A stretch of 37,452 nucleotides of DNA from Peribacillus deserti (GCF_002863585.1 NZ_PGUY01000056.1:1-37452); one strand, 5' to 3'. Shown: positions 13,928 to 23,550, counted from the stretch's first letter. Translations and numbers: made by a program. Notes: generated by a model from the letters alone, not told the origin.

Positions 13928-14863
13928 TCACATGCTGTTTCTCGTCTCGATCCTTCCAAAGTCGTTCAACGTTTTAAGCATCTTGACGGTCAACTGGCCT
14001 TTCCAGTCTTTTTCTGCTATTTTCCATTCTTCCTCAAACTCCCCAAACCAGGACCAGTTTGGATTCCAGGAACCCTCTTTACTTAAGGAATCAATCTCAT
14101 AGTCAAGCTGGGCGGGTATTTCCTCCTTAAATAAATCAGAGTAGGCTGAACTTGGTCCCGAAACTATTTGTAAAGGCTTAAGACCGTACCCCTGCCAGTC
14201 TTCTGCGTTATGCCCTGTAATTTCGCGGGCTGATTTTCGCAATTTACTCACTGCCGCTTCTTTCTCCTCGTCACGAAGTGTTTCCGCAAACCTCTGAAAA
14301 CATAAAAAGTCATGCATCTCCATCTTAATAGTCGCGTCTTGTAATTCCTGCAGGGCTAATTTTGTAATGAAACTTAGAAAAGGCTTCGGAACCCCTTCCG
14401 AATATTCCCGAAGGTATCCGGTTATTTCTGCATTTGGATTAGCCCATGATGCATGAGTACCACAATGTCCTTTCTCCACATCATAGTTCCACCAAGGGGC
14501 GTGTGGTACAGAGTTTACAGCTTCAGGCACACCTTGCCAGCCTTTTGCCTCAGTGTCATAGCTTTCCAGCAGATATGTTACTGCTTTTTTAATCAAAGGA
14601 TGTTCCGAATTCATTCGTAACTCTCTTGCATATTGAAGACCTATAGTAGTTGCCATTGGGGAGGATATAGCCAGGCGGAAATCTGGTTCAATTGACTGCC
14701 CAAATCCGCCATCTTCATTCTGAAATTCCCCTAACTCTTTTATCACCTTTTCCGCACTTCCGTTTTCAAAATAATATTCAAATAAGCTCACATCCAGCCG
14801 CCGGGCATTTGCTTTGATAAAGGCTGAAGCTTTCTCAAATTGATTACGGGTCAGCATGTTCAT
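13928..14863 (-). CDS. Prenyltransferase/terpene-cyclase-fold repeat protein, function unknown
   Basis: A 311-residue protein with alpha/alpha-toroid-type repeats: LGEFQNEDGGFGQSIEPD (residues about 45-62) resembles the QxxDGGF/QW motif of squalene-cyclase and prenyltransferase beta-subunit folds. Further Trp/Gly-rich segments follow (KGWQGVPEAV, SWNPNWSWFGEFEEEW). It lacks a clear DxDD cyclase motif, so enzymatic cyclase activity is not supported. No signal peptide. The start is uncertain between ATG 14863 and ATG 14857; AAAGGAGAT lies 11-17 bases upstream. Monocistronic, with its own terminator, and a short mobile element 75 bases upstream. I infer only the fold. Confidence 0.7.
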   Translation of the reverse strand: MNMLTRNQFEKASAFIKANARRLDVSLFEYYFENGSAEKVIKELGEFQNEDGGFGQSIEPDFRLAISSPMATTIGLQYARELRMNSEHPLIKKAVTYLLESYDTEAKGWQGVPEAVNSVPHAPWWNYDVEKGHCGTHASWANPNAEITGYLREYSEGVPKPFLSFITKLALQELQDATIKMEMHDFLCFQRFAETLRDEEKEAAVSKLRKSAREITGHNAEDWQGYGLKPLQIVSGPSSAYSDLFKEEIPAQLDYEIDSLSKEGSWNPNWSWFGEFEEEWKIAEKDWKGQLTVKMLKTLNDFGRIETRNSM

Positions 14864-14930
14864 GTCGCCATTATCTCCTTTTTTATAAATATCCTACATA
14901 ATAATTCGGCAGAATCCAGCCTTTACCTTT

Positions 14931-14938
14931 TTATTTAA
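14931..14938. repeat. 8-bp target duplication TTATTTAA, left
   Basis: Identical to 15164-15171. Confidence 0.85.
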
Positions 14939-15163
14939 GGCTCTTTTCTAAAAGATTGTTGTTTTTTATAAGTTCTGTGAACCTACCCTATTGTTAAACA
15001 GGTTGATTGGAACGTAAGGTGCGAGACTCCTGCGGGAGCAGCGGGACAGGTGAGACCCCACAGGCGAAGCCGAGGAGGCTCAGCGACCGCCCCGCGGAAA
15101 GCGAGCATCCTGTAGTGGAAATCACCCCCTTATTCAATAACAACAAAGTTTGCGAAAACAGCC
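14939..15163 (+). mobile_element. Short GGCT-end repeat element, complete (MITE-like)
   Basis: A 225-bp element with imperfect terminal inverted repeats: GGCTCTTTTCTAAAAGATTG and, inward from the right, GGCTGTTTTCGCAAACTTTG. It is bounded by exact 8-bp direct repeats. The inside is GC-rich and partly self-complementary (TGATTGGAAC...GCGAG against CGAGCATCCTG...GGAAATCA). No ORF. It is the reference copy of a family with members at 1-138, 5848-6400, 10100-10466 and from 37219. Eight-bp duplications and GGCT-type ends are compatible with IS6-like transposases, among others, but no parental IS is visible here. Confidence 0.9.
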
Positions 15164-15171
15164 TTATTTAA
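15164..15171. repeat. 8-bp target duplication TTATTTAA, right
   Basis: Partner of 14931-14938. The 225 bases from here to gatB hold only the gatB terminator; I see no gene. Confidence 0.85.
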
Positions 15172-15357
15172 ATAAAAATCAGTAAGATATTTTCATGTTG
15201 TCCATAGAGGGCTGGATTCGAAGTTCTGTATGTGACGCACGTGGAGGGGTTTGCGCAATTTTGATTACGTTGTGCTCGATTTGTGATACTCGGTGCTCTT
15301 TTGCTCGATCTTTTTCACATGGGCTATGCACCTAATTAAATGACGGTCAATCCTCGC

Positions 15358-15392
15358 AAAAAAGGCATCCCAGACTATTTCCGGAATGCCTT
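15358..15392 (-). terminator. gatCAB terminator
   Basis: Minus strand: AAGGCATTCC pairs with the complementary arm GGGATGCCTT across a 12-base loop (one mismatch), followed by TTTT. It starts a few bases after the gatB stop. Confidence 0.85.
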
Positions 15393-15396
15393 GTTC

Positions 15397-16827
15397 TTAT
15401 CTTTTTTGGATTTCTTCTACAAGAAGTTTGTTAACAAGAGGAGGATTGGCCTGCCCCTTCGTCGCTTTCATGATTTGTCCTACCAGGAAACCAATTGCTT
15501 TTTGCTTCCCGTTTTTAAAGTCATCAATGGATTGAGGATTTTTATCAAGTGCTTCATTGATGATTTTGCGAAGGGTTCCTTCATCAGAGATTTGGACCAG
15601 CCCTTTTGCTTTTACAATTTCCTCAGCATTGCCGCCCTCTTCAATTAAATCCTTAAAGACCTGCTTAGCTATTTTTGAAGAAATGGTTCCATTTTCAATC
15701 AATTTAATCAAACCAGCAAGGCTTTCCGGAGTAAGAGCTACATCATGAAGTTCCTTTCCTTCAGCGTTGAGGTATGCTGATACCTCACCCATGATCCAGT
15801 TGGATGCCTGCTTTGGATCCGCTCCAGCTGTTACAGCAGCTTCAAAGAAGTCAGCCATTTCCTTTGTCACTGTGAGGACCGCGGCATCGTATGCCGGAAG
15901 GCCAAATTCCTCCGTGTAGCGCTTTTTGCGCTCATCTGGAAGCTCAGGAATTTCTGCGCGGATACGGGCTTTCCACTCTTCATCAATGATTACAGGCACT
16001 AAATCGGGTTCAGGGAAGTAGCGGTAATCATCTGAACCTTCTTTGACACGCATGAGCAATGTTTTTCCTGTAGCCTCATCAAACCGGCGTGTTTCCTGAT
16101 CAATGGTCCCTCCAGCCTGCAGTACTTCTGCCTGGCGCTTTTCTTCGTACTCCAGCCCTCTTTTTACAAAGTTAAAGGAGTTTAGGTTTTTGAGCTCTGT
16201 TTTTGTTCCAAATTCTTTCTGGCCGGCTGGCTTCAGCGAAATATTTGCATCGCAGCGAAGTGAGCCTTCTTCCATTTTACAGTCAGACACACCGGTATAT
16301 TGTATAATCGATTTTAGCTTTTCGAGGTATGCATAAGCTTCCTCTGGAGAAGATATATCCGGCTCTGAAACGATTTCTACAAGCGGAGTTCCCTGGCGGT
16401 TGTAATCCACTAAAGAATAGCCGTCTCCGGTATGTGTCAGCTTGCCGGCATCTTCCTCCATATGAATTCTAGTGATGCCGATTTTCTTCTTGCTGCCGTT
16501 TACCTCAATTTCGATCCAGCCATTTTCCCCAATCGGCTTATCGAATTGAGAAATTTGATAAGCTTTCGGATTGTCCGGGTAAAAATAGTTCTTACGATCA
16601 AATTTCGTGTATTCGGCGACCTCACAATTAAGCGCCATAGCTGCTTTCATTGCAAATTCAACGGCCTTTTTATTCAATACAGGCAGCACTCCGGGATACC
16701 CCAGATCAATGACGCTTGTATTTGTATTCGGTTCCGCTCCGAAATGATTCGGGCTTGCCGAAAAAATCTTAGAATTTGTTTTAAGCTCAACGTGTACTTC
16801 TAACCCAATTACTGTATCAAAACTCAT
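15397..16827 (-). CDS. gatB: Asp-tRNA(Asn)/Glu-tRNA(Gln) amidotransferase subunit B
   Basis: A 476-residue GatB, the kinase/tRNA-binding subunit of the GatCAB complex. The complex converts misacylated Glu-tRNA(Gln) (and Asp-tRNA(Asn)) to the correct amide form. The start region [15 protein letters not shown], then [12 protein letters not shown] and [15 protein letters not shown], carries the conserved metal/ATP-site features of the family. The C-terminal YqeY-like tail ends [19 protein letters not shown] 16827 is chosen with AAGGGGGG nine bases upstream; an in-frame GTG at 16833 is too close to that site. It follows gatA by 15 bases and is the last gene of the operon. The usual Bacillus followers of gatB (such as dgkB) are absent here. 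Confidence 0.97.
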   Translation of the reverse strand: MSFDTVIGLEVHVELKTNSKIFSASPNHFGAEPNTNTSVIDLGYPGVLPVLNKKAVEFAMKAAMALNCEVAEYTKFDRKNYFYPDNPKAYQISQFDKPIGENGWIEIEVNGSKKKIGITRIHMEEDAGKLTHTGDGYSLVDYNRQGTPLVEIVSEPDISSPEEAYAYLEKLKSIIQYTGVSDCKMEEGSLRCDANISLKPAGQKEFGTKTELKNLNSFNFVKRGLEYEEKRQAEVLQAGGTIDQETRRFDEATGKTLLMRVKEGSDDYRYFPEPDLVPVIIDEEWKARIRAEIPELPDERKKRYTEEFGLPAYDAAVLTVTKEMADFFEAAVTAGADPKQASNWIMGEVSAYLNAEGKELHDVALTPESLAGLIKLIENGTISSKIAKQVFKDLIEEGGNAEEIVKAKGLVQISDEGTLRKIINEALDKNPQSIDDFKNGKQKAIGFLVGQIMKATKGQANPPLVNKLLVEEIQKR

Positions 16828-16842
16828 GTTCACTATCCCCCC

Positions 16843-18300
16843 TTACAGATACGGTTTTTCTTTATGAAATGATGTTGCCTGCTCATAGGCATGTGCCACC
16901 CGGTAGACTGTGCTTTCATCAAAATGCCTGCCGATGATCTGAAGCCCTAATGGCAGTCCGCCAGCAAAACCGCATGGGACAGAAATTCCCGGTACACCTG
17001 CAAGGTTAACAGGAATAGTCAGAATATCATTTGCATACATGGTCAACGGATCAGTCGTTTTTTCTCCAAGCTTGAAGGCAGGGGTTGGTGCTGTCGGCCC
17101 GATGATCACATCATACTTTTCAAACACATCTTCAAAGTCCTTCTTAATCAAAGTACGGACCTGCTGTGCCTTCTTATAGTAGGCATCATAATAGCCAGAG
17201 CTTAATGCAAATGTTCCAAGCATAATCCGGCGTTTTACTTCATCTCCAAAGCCTTCAGCACGGGTGTTTTTGTACATTTCAATTAGATTCTTGGCATTGT
17301 CTGTACGGTAGCCGTAGCGAACTCCATCAAAGCGTGCCAGATTGGCTGAAGCTTCTGAGGAAGACAGCAGATAATAAGCAGAAAGAGCATATTTTGAATG
17401 AGGAAGAGAAACTTCTTCCCATTTCGCCCCAAGCTTTTCTAGCACCTTCAAGGCTTCTAAAACGGAATTCCTGGATTCAGCGCTTACCCCTTCACCTAGG
17501 TACTCTTTTGGCACCCCGATCTTCAGGCCTTTAATATCCCCTGTCAAGCTCTCGGTATATTTAGGAACCTTCACATTTGCTGACGTGGAGTCCATAGAAT
17601 CTACACCTGCCAAAGCCTCAAGAAGATATGCATTATCCTCGACTGTACGTGTTATAGGGCCAATCTGCTCAAGGGACGAAGCAAATGCTACTAAGCCAAA
17701 GCGCGAAACGCGGCCATATGTAGGCTTTAGGCCCACAACGCCGCAAAATGCAGCGGGCTGTCGGATAGAACCGCCTGTATCCGATCCAAGAGAGAAAAGA
17801 ACTTCTCCGGCCGCAACTGCCGCCGCCGATCCTCCTGAAGATCCGCCTGGAACATAATCCAGATTCCACGGGTTAAGGGTCTTTTGAAAGGCAGAGTTTT
17901 CATTGGAAGAACCCATCCCGAATTCATCCATATTTAATTTCCCAATTGTTATGGTCCCTGCTTTATTCAGGTTCTGGACCGCAGTAGCATCGTATATAGG
18001 ATCAAAATTCTCTAGAATCCTGCTTCCACAGGTGGTTCTAATATTTTGGGTAACGATATTATCTTTGATCCCTATAGGCATTCCGAATAAAGCACCTAGT
18101 TTTTCGCCGCCCGCAAATTTTTCATCATACATGAGAGCCTGCTGCCGAGCATTTTCTTCATTTAGCGTTAAGAATGCTTTTATTTTATGATCAACCTGGT
18201 TAATTCTCTTGAAAGACTCGTCCACCAGATCAGATACCTTAATTTCTTTCTTATGTAAAAGACCGTGCAGGTCAGCTGCTTTATGGTCTAACAATGACAT
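16843..18300 (-). CDS. gatA: Asp-tRNA(Asn)/Glu-tRNA(Gln) amidotransferase subunit A
   Basis: A 485-residue amidase-signature enzyme that releases ammonia from glutamine for GatB. The Ser-cisSer-Lys triad is visible at K79 (GIKDNI), S154 ([10 protein letters not shown]) and S178 ([12 protein letters not shown]), the canonical positions. Length and sequence are typical of Firmicute GatA. AAGGAGGGG precedes the ATG. It lies 12 bases downstream of gatC and 15 upstream of gatB, one operon. Confidence 0.98.
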   Translation of the reverse strand: MSLLDHKAADLHGLLHKKEIKVSDLVDESFKRINQVDHKIKAFLTLNEENARQQALMYDEKFAGGEKLGALFGMPIGIKDNIVTQNIRTTCGSRILENFDPIYDATAVQNLNKAGTITIGKLNMDEFGMGSSNENSAFQKTLNPWNLDYVPGGSSGGSAAAVAAGEVLFSLGSDTGGSIRQPAAFCGVVGLKPTYGRVSRFGLVAFASSLEQIGPITRTVEDNAYLLEALAGVDSMDSTSANVKVPKYTESLTGDIKGLKIGVPKEYLGEGVSAESRNSVLEALKVLEKLGAKWEEVSLPHSKYALSAYYLLSSSEASANLARFDGVRYGYRTDNAKNLIEMYKNTRAEGFGDEVKRRIMLGTFALSSGYYDAYYKKAQQVRTLIKKDFEDVFEKYDVIIGPTAPTPAFKLGEKTTDPLTMYANDILTIPVNLAGVPGISVPCGFAGGLPLGLQIIGRHFDESTVYRVAHAYEQATSFHKEKPYL

Positions 18301-18312
18301 AATTTCCCCTCC

Positions 18313-18603
18313 TTACTCCATAATGGACGGCACCCTGATATGGCCATCCTTGCTGTCAGGTGCATTTTTCAGAACTTCTTTAATCGGCAGCCCTTTTGCT
18401 GCTTCATCTTCCCTTAGTACATTCTTCATTTCGAGAACATGAGAAGTCGGCTCAACATTCTCTGTATTCAGTTCATTTAGCTGCTCAGCAAATGTTATGA
18501 TGGCATCGAGTTCTTTTGTCAGCGTTTCTGTTTCTTCATCAGTTATTGCCAGACGCGCTAGATTTGCTACATGTTTTACTTGATGGGCTGATATACGGCT
18601 CAT
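18313..18603 (-). CDS. gatC: Asp-tRNA(Asn)/Glu-tRNA(Gln) amidotransferase subunit C
   Basis: A 96-residue GatC, the small subunit that wraps and stabilises GatA. Typical text: [18 protein letters not shown] near the start, then [16 protein letters not shown] and [15 protein letters not shown] lies eight bases before ATG 18603; an in-frame GTG at 18612 overlaps the site and is rejected. It is the first gene of gatCAB. Confidence 0.97.
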   Translation of the reverse strand: MSRISAHQVKHVANLARLAITDEETETLTKELDAIITFAEQLNELNTENVEPTSHVLEMKNVLREDEAAKGLPIKEVLKNAPDSKDGHIRVPSIME

Positions 18604-18642
18604 CTCTTTCACCTCCAGATATCGTACATAAACAATATATTG

Positions 18643-18672
18643 ATAATATCAGACTTTTTCGCATTAAAGCAA
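18643..18672 (-). promoter_or_regulatory. Probable SigA promoter of gatCAB
   Basis: Minus strand: TTGCTT (18672-18667), an 18-bp spacer and TATTAT (18648-18643), ending 40 bases from the gatC start. The stretch from here to the IS flank (18673-18917) shows no convincing gene. Confidence 0.6.
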
Positions 18673-18917
18673 CAGCTGGCACACGTTTCAGAAGCAATCG
18701 CCGGAGAAATGAACATAAAAACGAAAATTGGAAAATCTCCCCGAGAGCTCTGTCGAAACGATCTAATCAAACGTTTAATTAATATGGGCTTTAATGAGAT
18801 ACAACCGCAGCTGCCCTGGCCGCTCCCAGCAAAAAGAATGTCGGCTCCTTAATCCGCAAAACCTCGAATATTGTCTGGGAAATACTTTTGGGTTAAACCC
18901 CAATTTTCCGAAAATAA

Positions 18918-18940
18918 AAACCCCACTTATTGTGGGGTTT
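18918..18940. repeat. 23-bp direct repeat flanking the IS, left copy (terminator stem)
   Basis: AAACCCCAC...GTGGGGTTT, identical in the same orientation to 20469-20491. It is itself a hairpin. Read on the minus strand it is followed by TTATTTT, the T-tract expected of the pre-insertion pruA terminator. Confidence 0.85.
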
Positions 18941-18941
18941 C

Positions 18942-18991
18942 AGCTTGTAGACAAAGTCTATTAATTTTAGACTTGTCTACAAGCTTTTTTT
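18942..18991 (+). terminator. Hairpin with T-tract at the IS left end, upstream of the transposase
   Basis: AGCTTGTAGACAAAGTCT pairs with AGACTTGTCTACAAGCT (one bulge) and is followed by seven T's. It would stop outside transcription entering the transposase gene. The left terminal repeat is part of the stem. Confidence 0.7.
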
Positions 18992-18992
18992 G

Positions 18993-18998
18993 TATAAT
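18993..18998 (+). promoter_or_regulatory. -10 box of the transposase promoter
   Basis: TATAAT immediately after the left-end hairpin, 36 bases from the transposase start. A clear -35 is not seen; GACTTG at 17 bp is the best candidate. Confidence 0.5.
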
Positions 18999-19034
18999 GG
19001 AGGTAGAAAATCTTAGTTAGTGGGGGTTTTTTAG

Positions 19035-20390
19035 ATGTTATCAAAGCGTTCAGAAGATAATCGTCTCCAAATTGAAATGGTTGCTCTTGATCAACTTGTT
19101 CCTGCGGACCATTTGGTCCGGAAAATTGAAAGTGCTATCAATTTTGATTTCATTTATACGTTGGTTGAGGATAAATACAGTCACGATAACGGTCGGCCAA
19201 GTATAGATCCTGTAGTTCTTATTAAAATGGTGTTTATCCAATACCTTTTCGGTATTCGATCTATGCGTCAAACCATACGTGAAATTGAAACGAATGTTGC
19301 TTACCGCTGGTTCCTGGGGTACGGCTTCACAGAAAGGATTCCCCATTTCTCTACCTTTGGTAAAAACTATGTACGCCGGTTTCATGATACGGATCTCTTT
19401 GAACAAATTTTCTATAAGATCCTTAAAGAAGCAATGGATAAAAAACTGGTAGACCCTTCTATTGCTTTCATCGATTCCACGCATGTAAAGGCAAGTGCCA
19501 ATAAAAAGAAATTCAATAAGACAGTCGTCCAAGTGGAAACAAGGAGTTACCAACATCAGTTAGACGAAGAAATTAACTCCGATCGTGAGATGCATGGAAA
19601 AAAGCCTCTTCCCCCACAAACGAAAGAGGAAACAAAGGAAATTAAGATCAGCACCACCGACCCCGAGAGCGGCTATTATGTGAAGGATGAACGTGAAAAG
19701 CTGTTTGCCTATTCCTTTCATACGGCTTGTGATTCGCGAGGGTTTATTCTGGCAACCAAAGTTTCAGGAGCCAATGTACATGACAGCCGGATGTTCGATA
19801 AGCTGCTTGAAGAAGTGATGATAAAGGTACAGAAACCCGAAGCGGTAGCTGTTGATGCTGGATACAAAACTCCGTACATTTCAAAACTCATGATGGACAA
19901 TGAGATTAGGCCTGTAATGCCTTACACAAGGCCAATGACAAAGGACGGGTTCTTCAAGAAGTACGAATATGTATATGATGAACATTATGATTGTTACCTA
20001 TGTCCGAAAGGACAGGTACTGAGCTATAAAACTACGACTCGAGAAGGGTATAAACAGTATGTTTCAGATTCTCGGATATGTGCAGATTGTCCAGTACTTG
20101 CCCAATGTACACAAAGCAAGGACCATAAGAAATGGATACATCGCCACGTCTGGGAAGATTACATAGAAGAGGCAAACCATTTGCGACACACTGTCGAAAA
20201 TAAAGAAATCTATGCAAGGCGCAAAGAAACCATTGAACGTGTTTTTGCAGATGCAAAAGAAAAGCATGGTATGCGATGGACAACCCTACGGGGACTTAAA
20301 AAATTGTCCATGCAGGCGATGCTTACTTTCGCTGCAATGAATCTTAAAAAAATGGCAAATTGGACATGGCAGAAGCCATGTCCAGCATAA
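19035..20390 (+). CDS. IS1182-family transposase
   Basis: A 451-residue DDE transposase. The N-terminal DUF772/InsH-like domain covers about residues 12-115 (QLVPADHLVRKIESAI, GRPSIDPVVLIKMVFIQYLF). The catalytic acidic residues are D147 (IAFIDSTHVKAS), D274 (AVAVDAGYKTP) and E401 (KETIERVFADAKEKHGMR). A cysteine cluster (C320, C323, C349, C352, C358) fits the zinc-binding insertion of this family. Full length for the group, without frameshift. GGGGG eight bases upstream is a weak ribosome site. Confidence 0.95.
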   Translation: MLSKRSEDNRLQIEMVALDQLVPADHLVRKIESAINFDFIYTLVEDKYSHDNGRPSIDPVVLIKMVFIQYLFGIRSMRQTIREIETNVAYRWFLGYGFTERIPHFSTFGKNYVRRFHDTDLFEQIFYKILKEAMDKKLVDPSIAFIDSTHVKASANKKKFNKTVVQVETRSYQHQLDEEINSDREMHGKKPLPPQTKEETKEIKISTTDPESGYYVKDEREKLFAYSFHTACDSRGFILATKVSGANVHDSRMFDKLLEEVMIKVQKPEAVAVDAGYKTPYISKLMMDNEIRPVMPYTRPMTKDGFFKKYEYVYDEHYDCYLCPKGQVLSYKTTTREGYKQYVSDSRICADCPVLAQCTQSKDHKKWIHRHVWEDYIEEANHLRHTVENKEIYARRKETIERVFADAKEKHGMRWTTLRGLKKLSMQAMLTFAAMNLKKMANWTWQKPCPA

Positions 20391-20468
20391 AACCTGCTTA
20401 GTTTCTCCTTAAAATAGACAACCCCTCTTCAAATCGGGGATTTAAAGAGGGGGTTTGTCGACAGTCTG

Positions 20469-20491
20469 AAACCCCACTTATTGTGGGGTTT
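20469..20491 (-). terminator. pruA terminator stem and right copy of the 23-bp IS-flanking repeat
   Basis: A 7-bp-plus stem ACCCCAC/GTGGGGT, 20 bases after the pruA stop. After the IS insertion it has lost most of its T-tract on the minus strand (now TTTCAGACTG); the original tract is beside the left copy at 18918. Confidence 0.75.
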
Positions 20492-20511
20492 TCCATTGTT
20501 GAATCGTTTTA

Positions 20512-22059
20512 TTAATATGCCTCTGATGTTGTTTTGCCTTGCATGTGCAATGCCAGGTAGTCTGGTCCGCCTGCTTTAGAGTCGGTACCGGACATATTGA
20601 ATCCGCCAAATGGCTGGTATCCAACGATAGCTCCTGTACAACCGCGGTTGAAATAGAGGTTTCCTACATGGAAATCTTCACGTGCTTTTTCCAAGTTTGT
20701 ACGGTTATTAGTAATAACAGCACCCGTCAATCCATACTCCGTGTTATTTGCGATCTCAATAGCATGGTCAAAGTCACGTGCTTTAGCAAACGCTACAACC
20801 GGTCCGAAAATCTCCTCCTGCATCACACGTGCTTTAGGGTCTACATCAGCGATAATAGTAGGCTGTACGAAGAAGCCTTTAGAGTTGTCGCCTTCTCCAC
20901 CTGCAGCTAAACGGCCTTCTTGTTTACCGATTTCAATGTATTCCATAATTTTGTTAAATGCATTATTATCAATAACTGGACCCATGAAGTTGCTTGTATC
21001 AACTGGGTTTCCGATTGTTAAGTCTTTTGTCAGCTCCACTGCACGCTCTAATACTTGATCGTATACATCTTCTACGATAACAGCACGTGAGCATGCAGAA
21101 CATTTTTGTCCTGAGAATCCGAATGCAGATTTCACGATTGATTGAGCAGCAAGCTCTAAATCAGCCTCTTTATCTACAACAATAGTATCTTTACCGCCCA
21201 TTTCAGCGATCACACGCTTCAGCCAGATTTGGCCTTCGTTTACTTTAGATGCACGTTCATTGATGCGGACACCTACATCACGGGATCCAGTAAATGAGAT
21301 AAAGCGTGTACGAGGATGGTCAACCAGGTAATCCCCAACTTCAGCACCGCTTCCAGGAACAAAGTTCAGTACGCCTTTTGGCAGTCCTGCTTCTTCCATT
21401 ACTTCCACGAATTTTGCAGCAACAACTGGAGTGGTAGAAGCTGGTTTTAACAGAACGGTGTTACCGGTTACAATAGCAGCTACAGTTGTACCAGCCATAA
21501 TTGCAAACGGGAAGTTCCACGGAGAAATGATAATACCAATTCCTAGAGGAATATAGTTAAAGCGGTTAAATTCATTAGGACGGCTTTGCACTGGAATTCC
21601 ATCTTTTAACTTCAGCATTTGGCGTGCATAGAATTCCAGGAAGTCGATAGCTTCAGCAGTATCAGCATCTGCTTCGTTCCACGGCTTTCCTGCTTCCTTC
21701 GTTAACAAGGCAGAGAATTCATCCTTGCGGCGGCGGATAATCGCGGCAGCACGGAATAACACGTCTGCTCTAACTTCTGGTTTTGTCTTTTTCCAGGTTT
21801 TGAATGCTTCGTCAGCTGCCTGCATTGCTTTTTCTGCAAGTTCGCGGTCTGCTTTAGAAACACGGCCGATTACTTCTTCTTTATCTGCCGGGTTTACTGA
21901 CACGATTTTATCTTCAGTAGTAATGCGCTCTCCGCCGATAACTAATTCATAATCCTTGCCAAGGTAGCTTTCTACCTTCTCGAGACCTTTTAGATAAGAC
22001 TGTTTATTTGATTCTACGGAAAAGTCCGTGAACGGTTCATGCTTGTAAGGTTGTACCAT
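20512..22059 (-). CDS. pruA: L-glutamate gamma-semialdehyde (1-pyrroline-5-carboxylate) dehydrogenase
   Basis: A 515-residue aldehyde dehydrogenase very similar to Bacillus RocA/PruA. It oxidises glutamate semialdehyde to glutamate with NAD, the last step of proline and arginine catabolism. Catalytic residues are E286 (VIAEMGGKD) and C320 ([11 protein letters not shown]). The C-terminal [34 protein letters not shown] is diagnostic. The start could be ATG 22065 or 22059; the latter is eight bases from AGGGAG and aligns with the known MTVTYAHEPFTDF start. It is monocistronic here, between camS and the IS. Its terminator has been invaded by the IS. Confidence 0.95.
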   Translation of the reverse strand: MVQPYKHEPFTDFSVESNKQSYLKGLEKVESYLGKDYELVIGGERITTEDKIVSVNPADKEEVIGRVSKADRELAEKAMQAADEAFKTWKKTKPEVRADVLFRAAAIIRRRKDEFSALLTKEAGKPWNEADADTAEAIDFLEFYARQMLKLKDGIPVQSRPNEFNRFNYIPLGIGIIISPWNFPFAIMAGTTVAAIVTGNTVLLKPASTTPVVAAKFVEVMEEAGLPKGVLNFVPGSGAEVGDYLVDHPRTRFISFTGSRDVGVRINERASKVNEGQIWLKRVIAEMGGKDTIVVDKEADLELAAQSIVKSAFGFSGQKCSACSRAVIVEDVYDQVLERAVELTKDLTIGNPVDTSNFMGPVIDNNAFNKIMEYIEIGKQEGRLAAGGEGDNSKGFFVQPTIIADVDPKARVMQEEIFGPVVAFAKARDFDHAIEIANNTEYGLTGAVITNNRTNLEKAREDFHVGNLYFNRGCTGAIVGYQPFGGFNMSGTDSKAGGPDYLALHMQGKTTSEAY

Positions 22060-22219
22060 CCCCATCGCTCCCTCTATTAAAATTAATCAACATACCTATT
22101 CTAACTCATAAAATCTAAGTCTTCAATTATGATATTCTATTTGGAATTACATTCTAGCTAACATTCAAAAAAATTATACTAATCTATTAATTTTTATTCA
22201 GACAAAACTCAACAGATAT

Positions 22220-22233
22220 ATAAAACGCTTGCA
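22220..22233. promoter_or_regulatory. cre-like sequence upstream of pruA (weak)
   Basis: On the minus strand TGCAAGCGTTTTAT shares the TGNAARCG half of cre but not the right end. It sits in the AT-rich 300-base gap between camS and pruA, where no gene is seen. A similar TGTAAGCGTTTTAT is at 32078-32091, upstream of yerA. Confidence 0.3.
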
Positions 22234-22329
22234 TAAATACACTTTACTTGTAATCCCTTTTATAAAAAAATTATTCTTTATTTGTATTTTGAATTTCAAA
22301 TTGCCATATCCTTTTCAAAAAAACTATAG

Positions 22330-22360
22330 AAAAAACCCTTTCCGTAAAAAACGAAAAGGG
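22330..22360 (-). terminator. camS (pcrB-pcrA-ligA-camS unit) terminator
   Basis: CCCTTTTCGT / ACGGAAAGGG stem with a five-T loop, followed by TTTTTT on the minus strand, a few bases after the camS stop. Confidence 0.9.
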
Positions 22361-22366
22361 CTCAGG

Positions 22367-23539
22367 TTATTCATAAATATGGACAAAAGGTTCACTTGTT
22401 TCAGGCTTTCTGACGATGAGAGCTTCAGGGCCATTCACAGATGTAATATTAACTTCAACGGATACATACTCAGGAAAATGCTGCATAACAAGACCCGTCA
22501 CATACTGGGAAAACCCGACTGCTTCTGCTTTTCCATAGAATTGAATTGGAATCGTTATGCTCAGATCCTGAAGCTGATCATCTGAATAAAAAGCCCGTCC
22601 AATCACCCCATTAAAATTAGGGAAATATTCCTCCACATCTTGTTTGAAATTCAAGAAGGAGTTAACATCCTCTCTATGTTTCTCATCTGTCTTTGGAGGA
22701 GGGAACAATTCATATTTTTCATTGATATTCTGCCACTTACCAAGATTGCCTTCCCCTTCTCCCGCCTCTGAATAAGCGAGGAAATTCCCAGGAACTGCCG
22801 ATGTCTTAGGCGCCTGCTCAAACAATGCTATCGTGATAGGAACCTGCTTTAATTCAGATTTCTTTCTCAACCGCTGCAGTACCTGCTGAGCAATCTTCTT
22901 TCCTTCCTCCATCAGCTCGCTCTTAGGAATTCGGGTTTCATAATCGGCGCCAAAATCTTCTTTTTTATAATAGTGTACAGAGTTTAGGGCGAGTCCAATT
23001 ACTACACCGCCAAGACCGACTGTGTCTTTGTCCGATTTAATTAAATAATCATGCTCTAAAATATGAGCGAGGTACAAAGGGTTCTCCTGCTGCCGCTTAT
23101 CTATATCCCCTTTTCCAGGGTCTAAAGGATTAAGTCCAATATTGTCTTCAACCTTTAGTTTTTCTGCTTTAAGCTGGCTCTTGGTGAACTTCCGGTTCAG
23201 CAAATACGATACCTCTTCTTTATCAAGAAACTGCCCTTCCTTGAATAAATATTTATCAGGATCAAATGTATGCTGGGCAACCCTCATCAACCCTGTTTCA
23301 AACTCATTAATATCGTAGCGGGTATTCAGGTTTGCTACGACAAGCCCTCTTGCTTCACTGGGCTCAAACGGAAGGGTTGTACGATAATATTTATCCGAAA
23401 TTTTATACTTCGGAATGATCGCTTTTTCCTTTTTAGCTTCTGAATCCTGGATAACTTCCTCCTGCTTATCAAACTTAGGCGCGCACGCCGTTAATAGTAA
23501 GAGAAGCGCCAACCCGATAAAGGATATTTTCTTCTTCAT
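22367..23539 (-). CDS. camS: CamS family sex-pheromone-precursor-like lipoprotein
   Basis: A 390-residue lipoprotein of the CamS family (YerH in B. subtilis). The signal peptide SFIGLALLLLLTAC has its lipobox with lipidated C19. In staphylococci and enterococci the signal peptide of CamS yields a peptide pheromone; the role of the mature protein in Bacillus is unknown. Text such as YYRTTLPFEPSEARGLVVANLNTRYDINEFE is typical. It follows ligA by 11 bases, as in other Bacillaceae, and ends at a strong terminator. Confidence 0.93.
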   Translation of the reverse strand: MKKKISFIGLALLLLLTACAPKFDKQEEVIQDSEAKKEKAIIPKYKISDKYYRTTLPFEPSEARGLVVANLNTRYDINEFETGLMRVAQHTFDPDKYLFKEGQFLDKEEVSYLLNRKFTKSQLKAEKLKVEDNIGLNPLDPGKGDIDKRQQENPLYLAHILEHDYLIKSDKDTVGLGGVVIGLALNSVHYYKKEDFGADYETRIPKSELMEEGKKIAQQVLQRLRKKSELKQVPITIALFEQAPKTSAVPGNFLAYSEAGEGEGNLGKWQNINEKYELFPPPKTDEKHREDVNSFLNFKQDVEEYFPNFNGVIGRAFYSDDQLQDLSITIPIQFYGKAEAVGFSQYVTGLVMQHFPEYVSVEVNITSVNGPEALIVRKPETSEPFVHIYE

Positions 23540-23550
23540 CGTTTACACCT

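Larger units (their letters stand above)
18941..20468 (+). mobile_element. IS1182-family insertion sequence
   Basis: A 1528-bp element with one transposase gene. The inner ends CAGCTTGTAGACAAA (left) and CAGACTGTCGACAAA (right, read inward) form the terminal inverted repeats. It is flanked by a perfect 23-bp direct repeat that is a terminator hairpin. Direct rather than inverted identity of the central TTATT favours a target duplication over IS-borne sequence. The element lies between the end of pruA and the gatC promoter region. The transposase ORF is intact, so the copy may be active and recent. Confidence 0.85.

Noticed and set aside
13759-13959. 66-codon minus-strand frame upstream of lacI
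   Set aside because: It runs through the terminator, cre and promoter region and begins inside the neighbouring gene; no ribosome site.
18640-18852. 70-codon plus-strand frame before the IS (possible Fur-regulated basic protein-like text)
   Set aside because: It overlaps the gatCAB promoter, its internal ATG is two bases from GGAG, and the similarity is too weak to claim.
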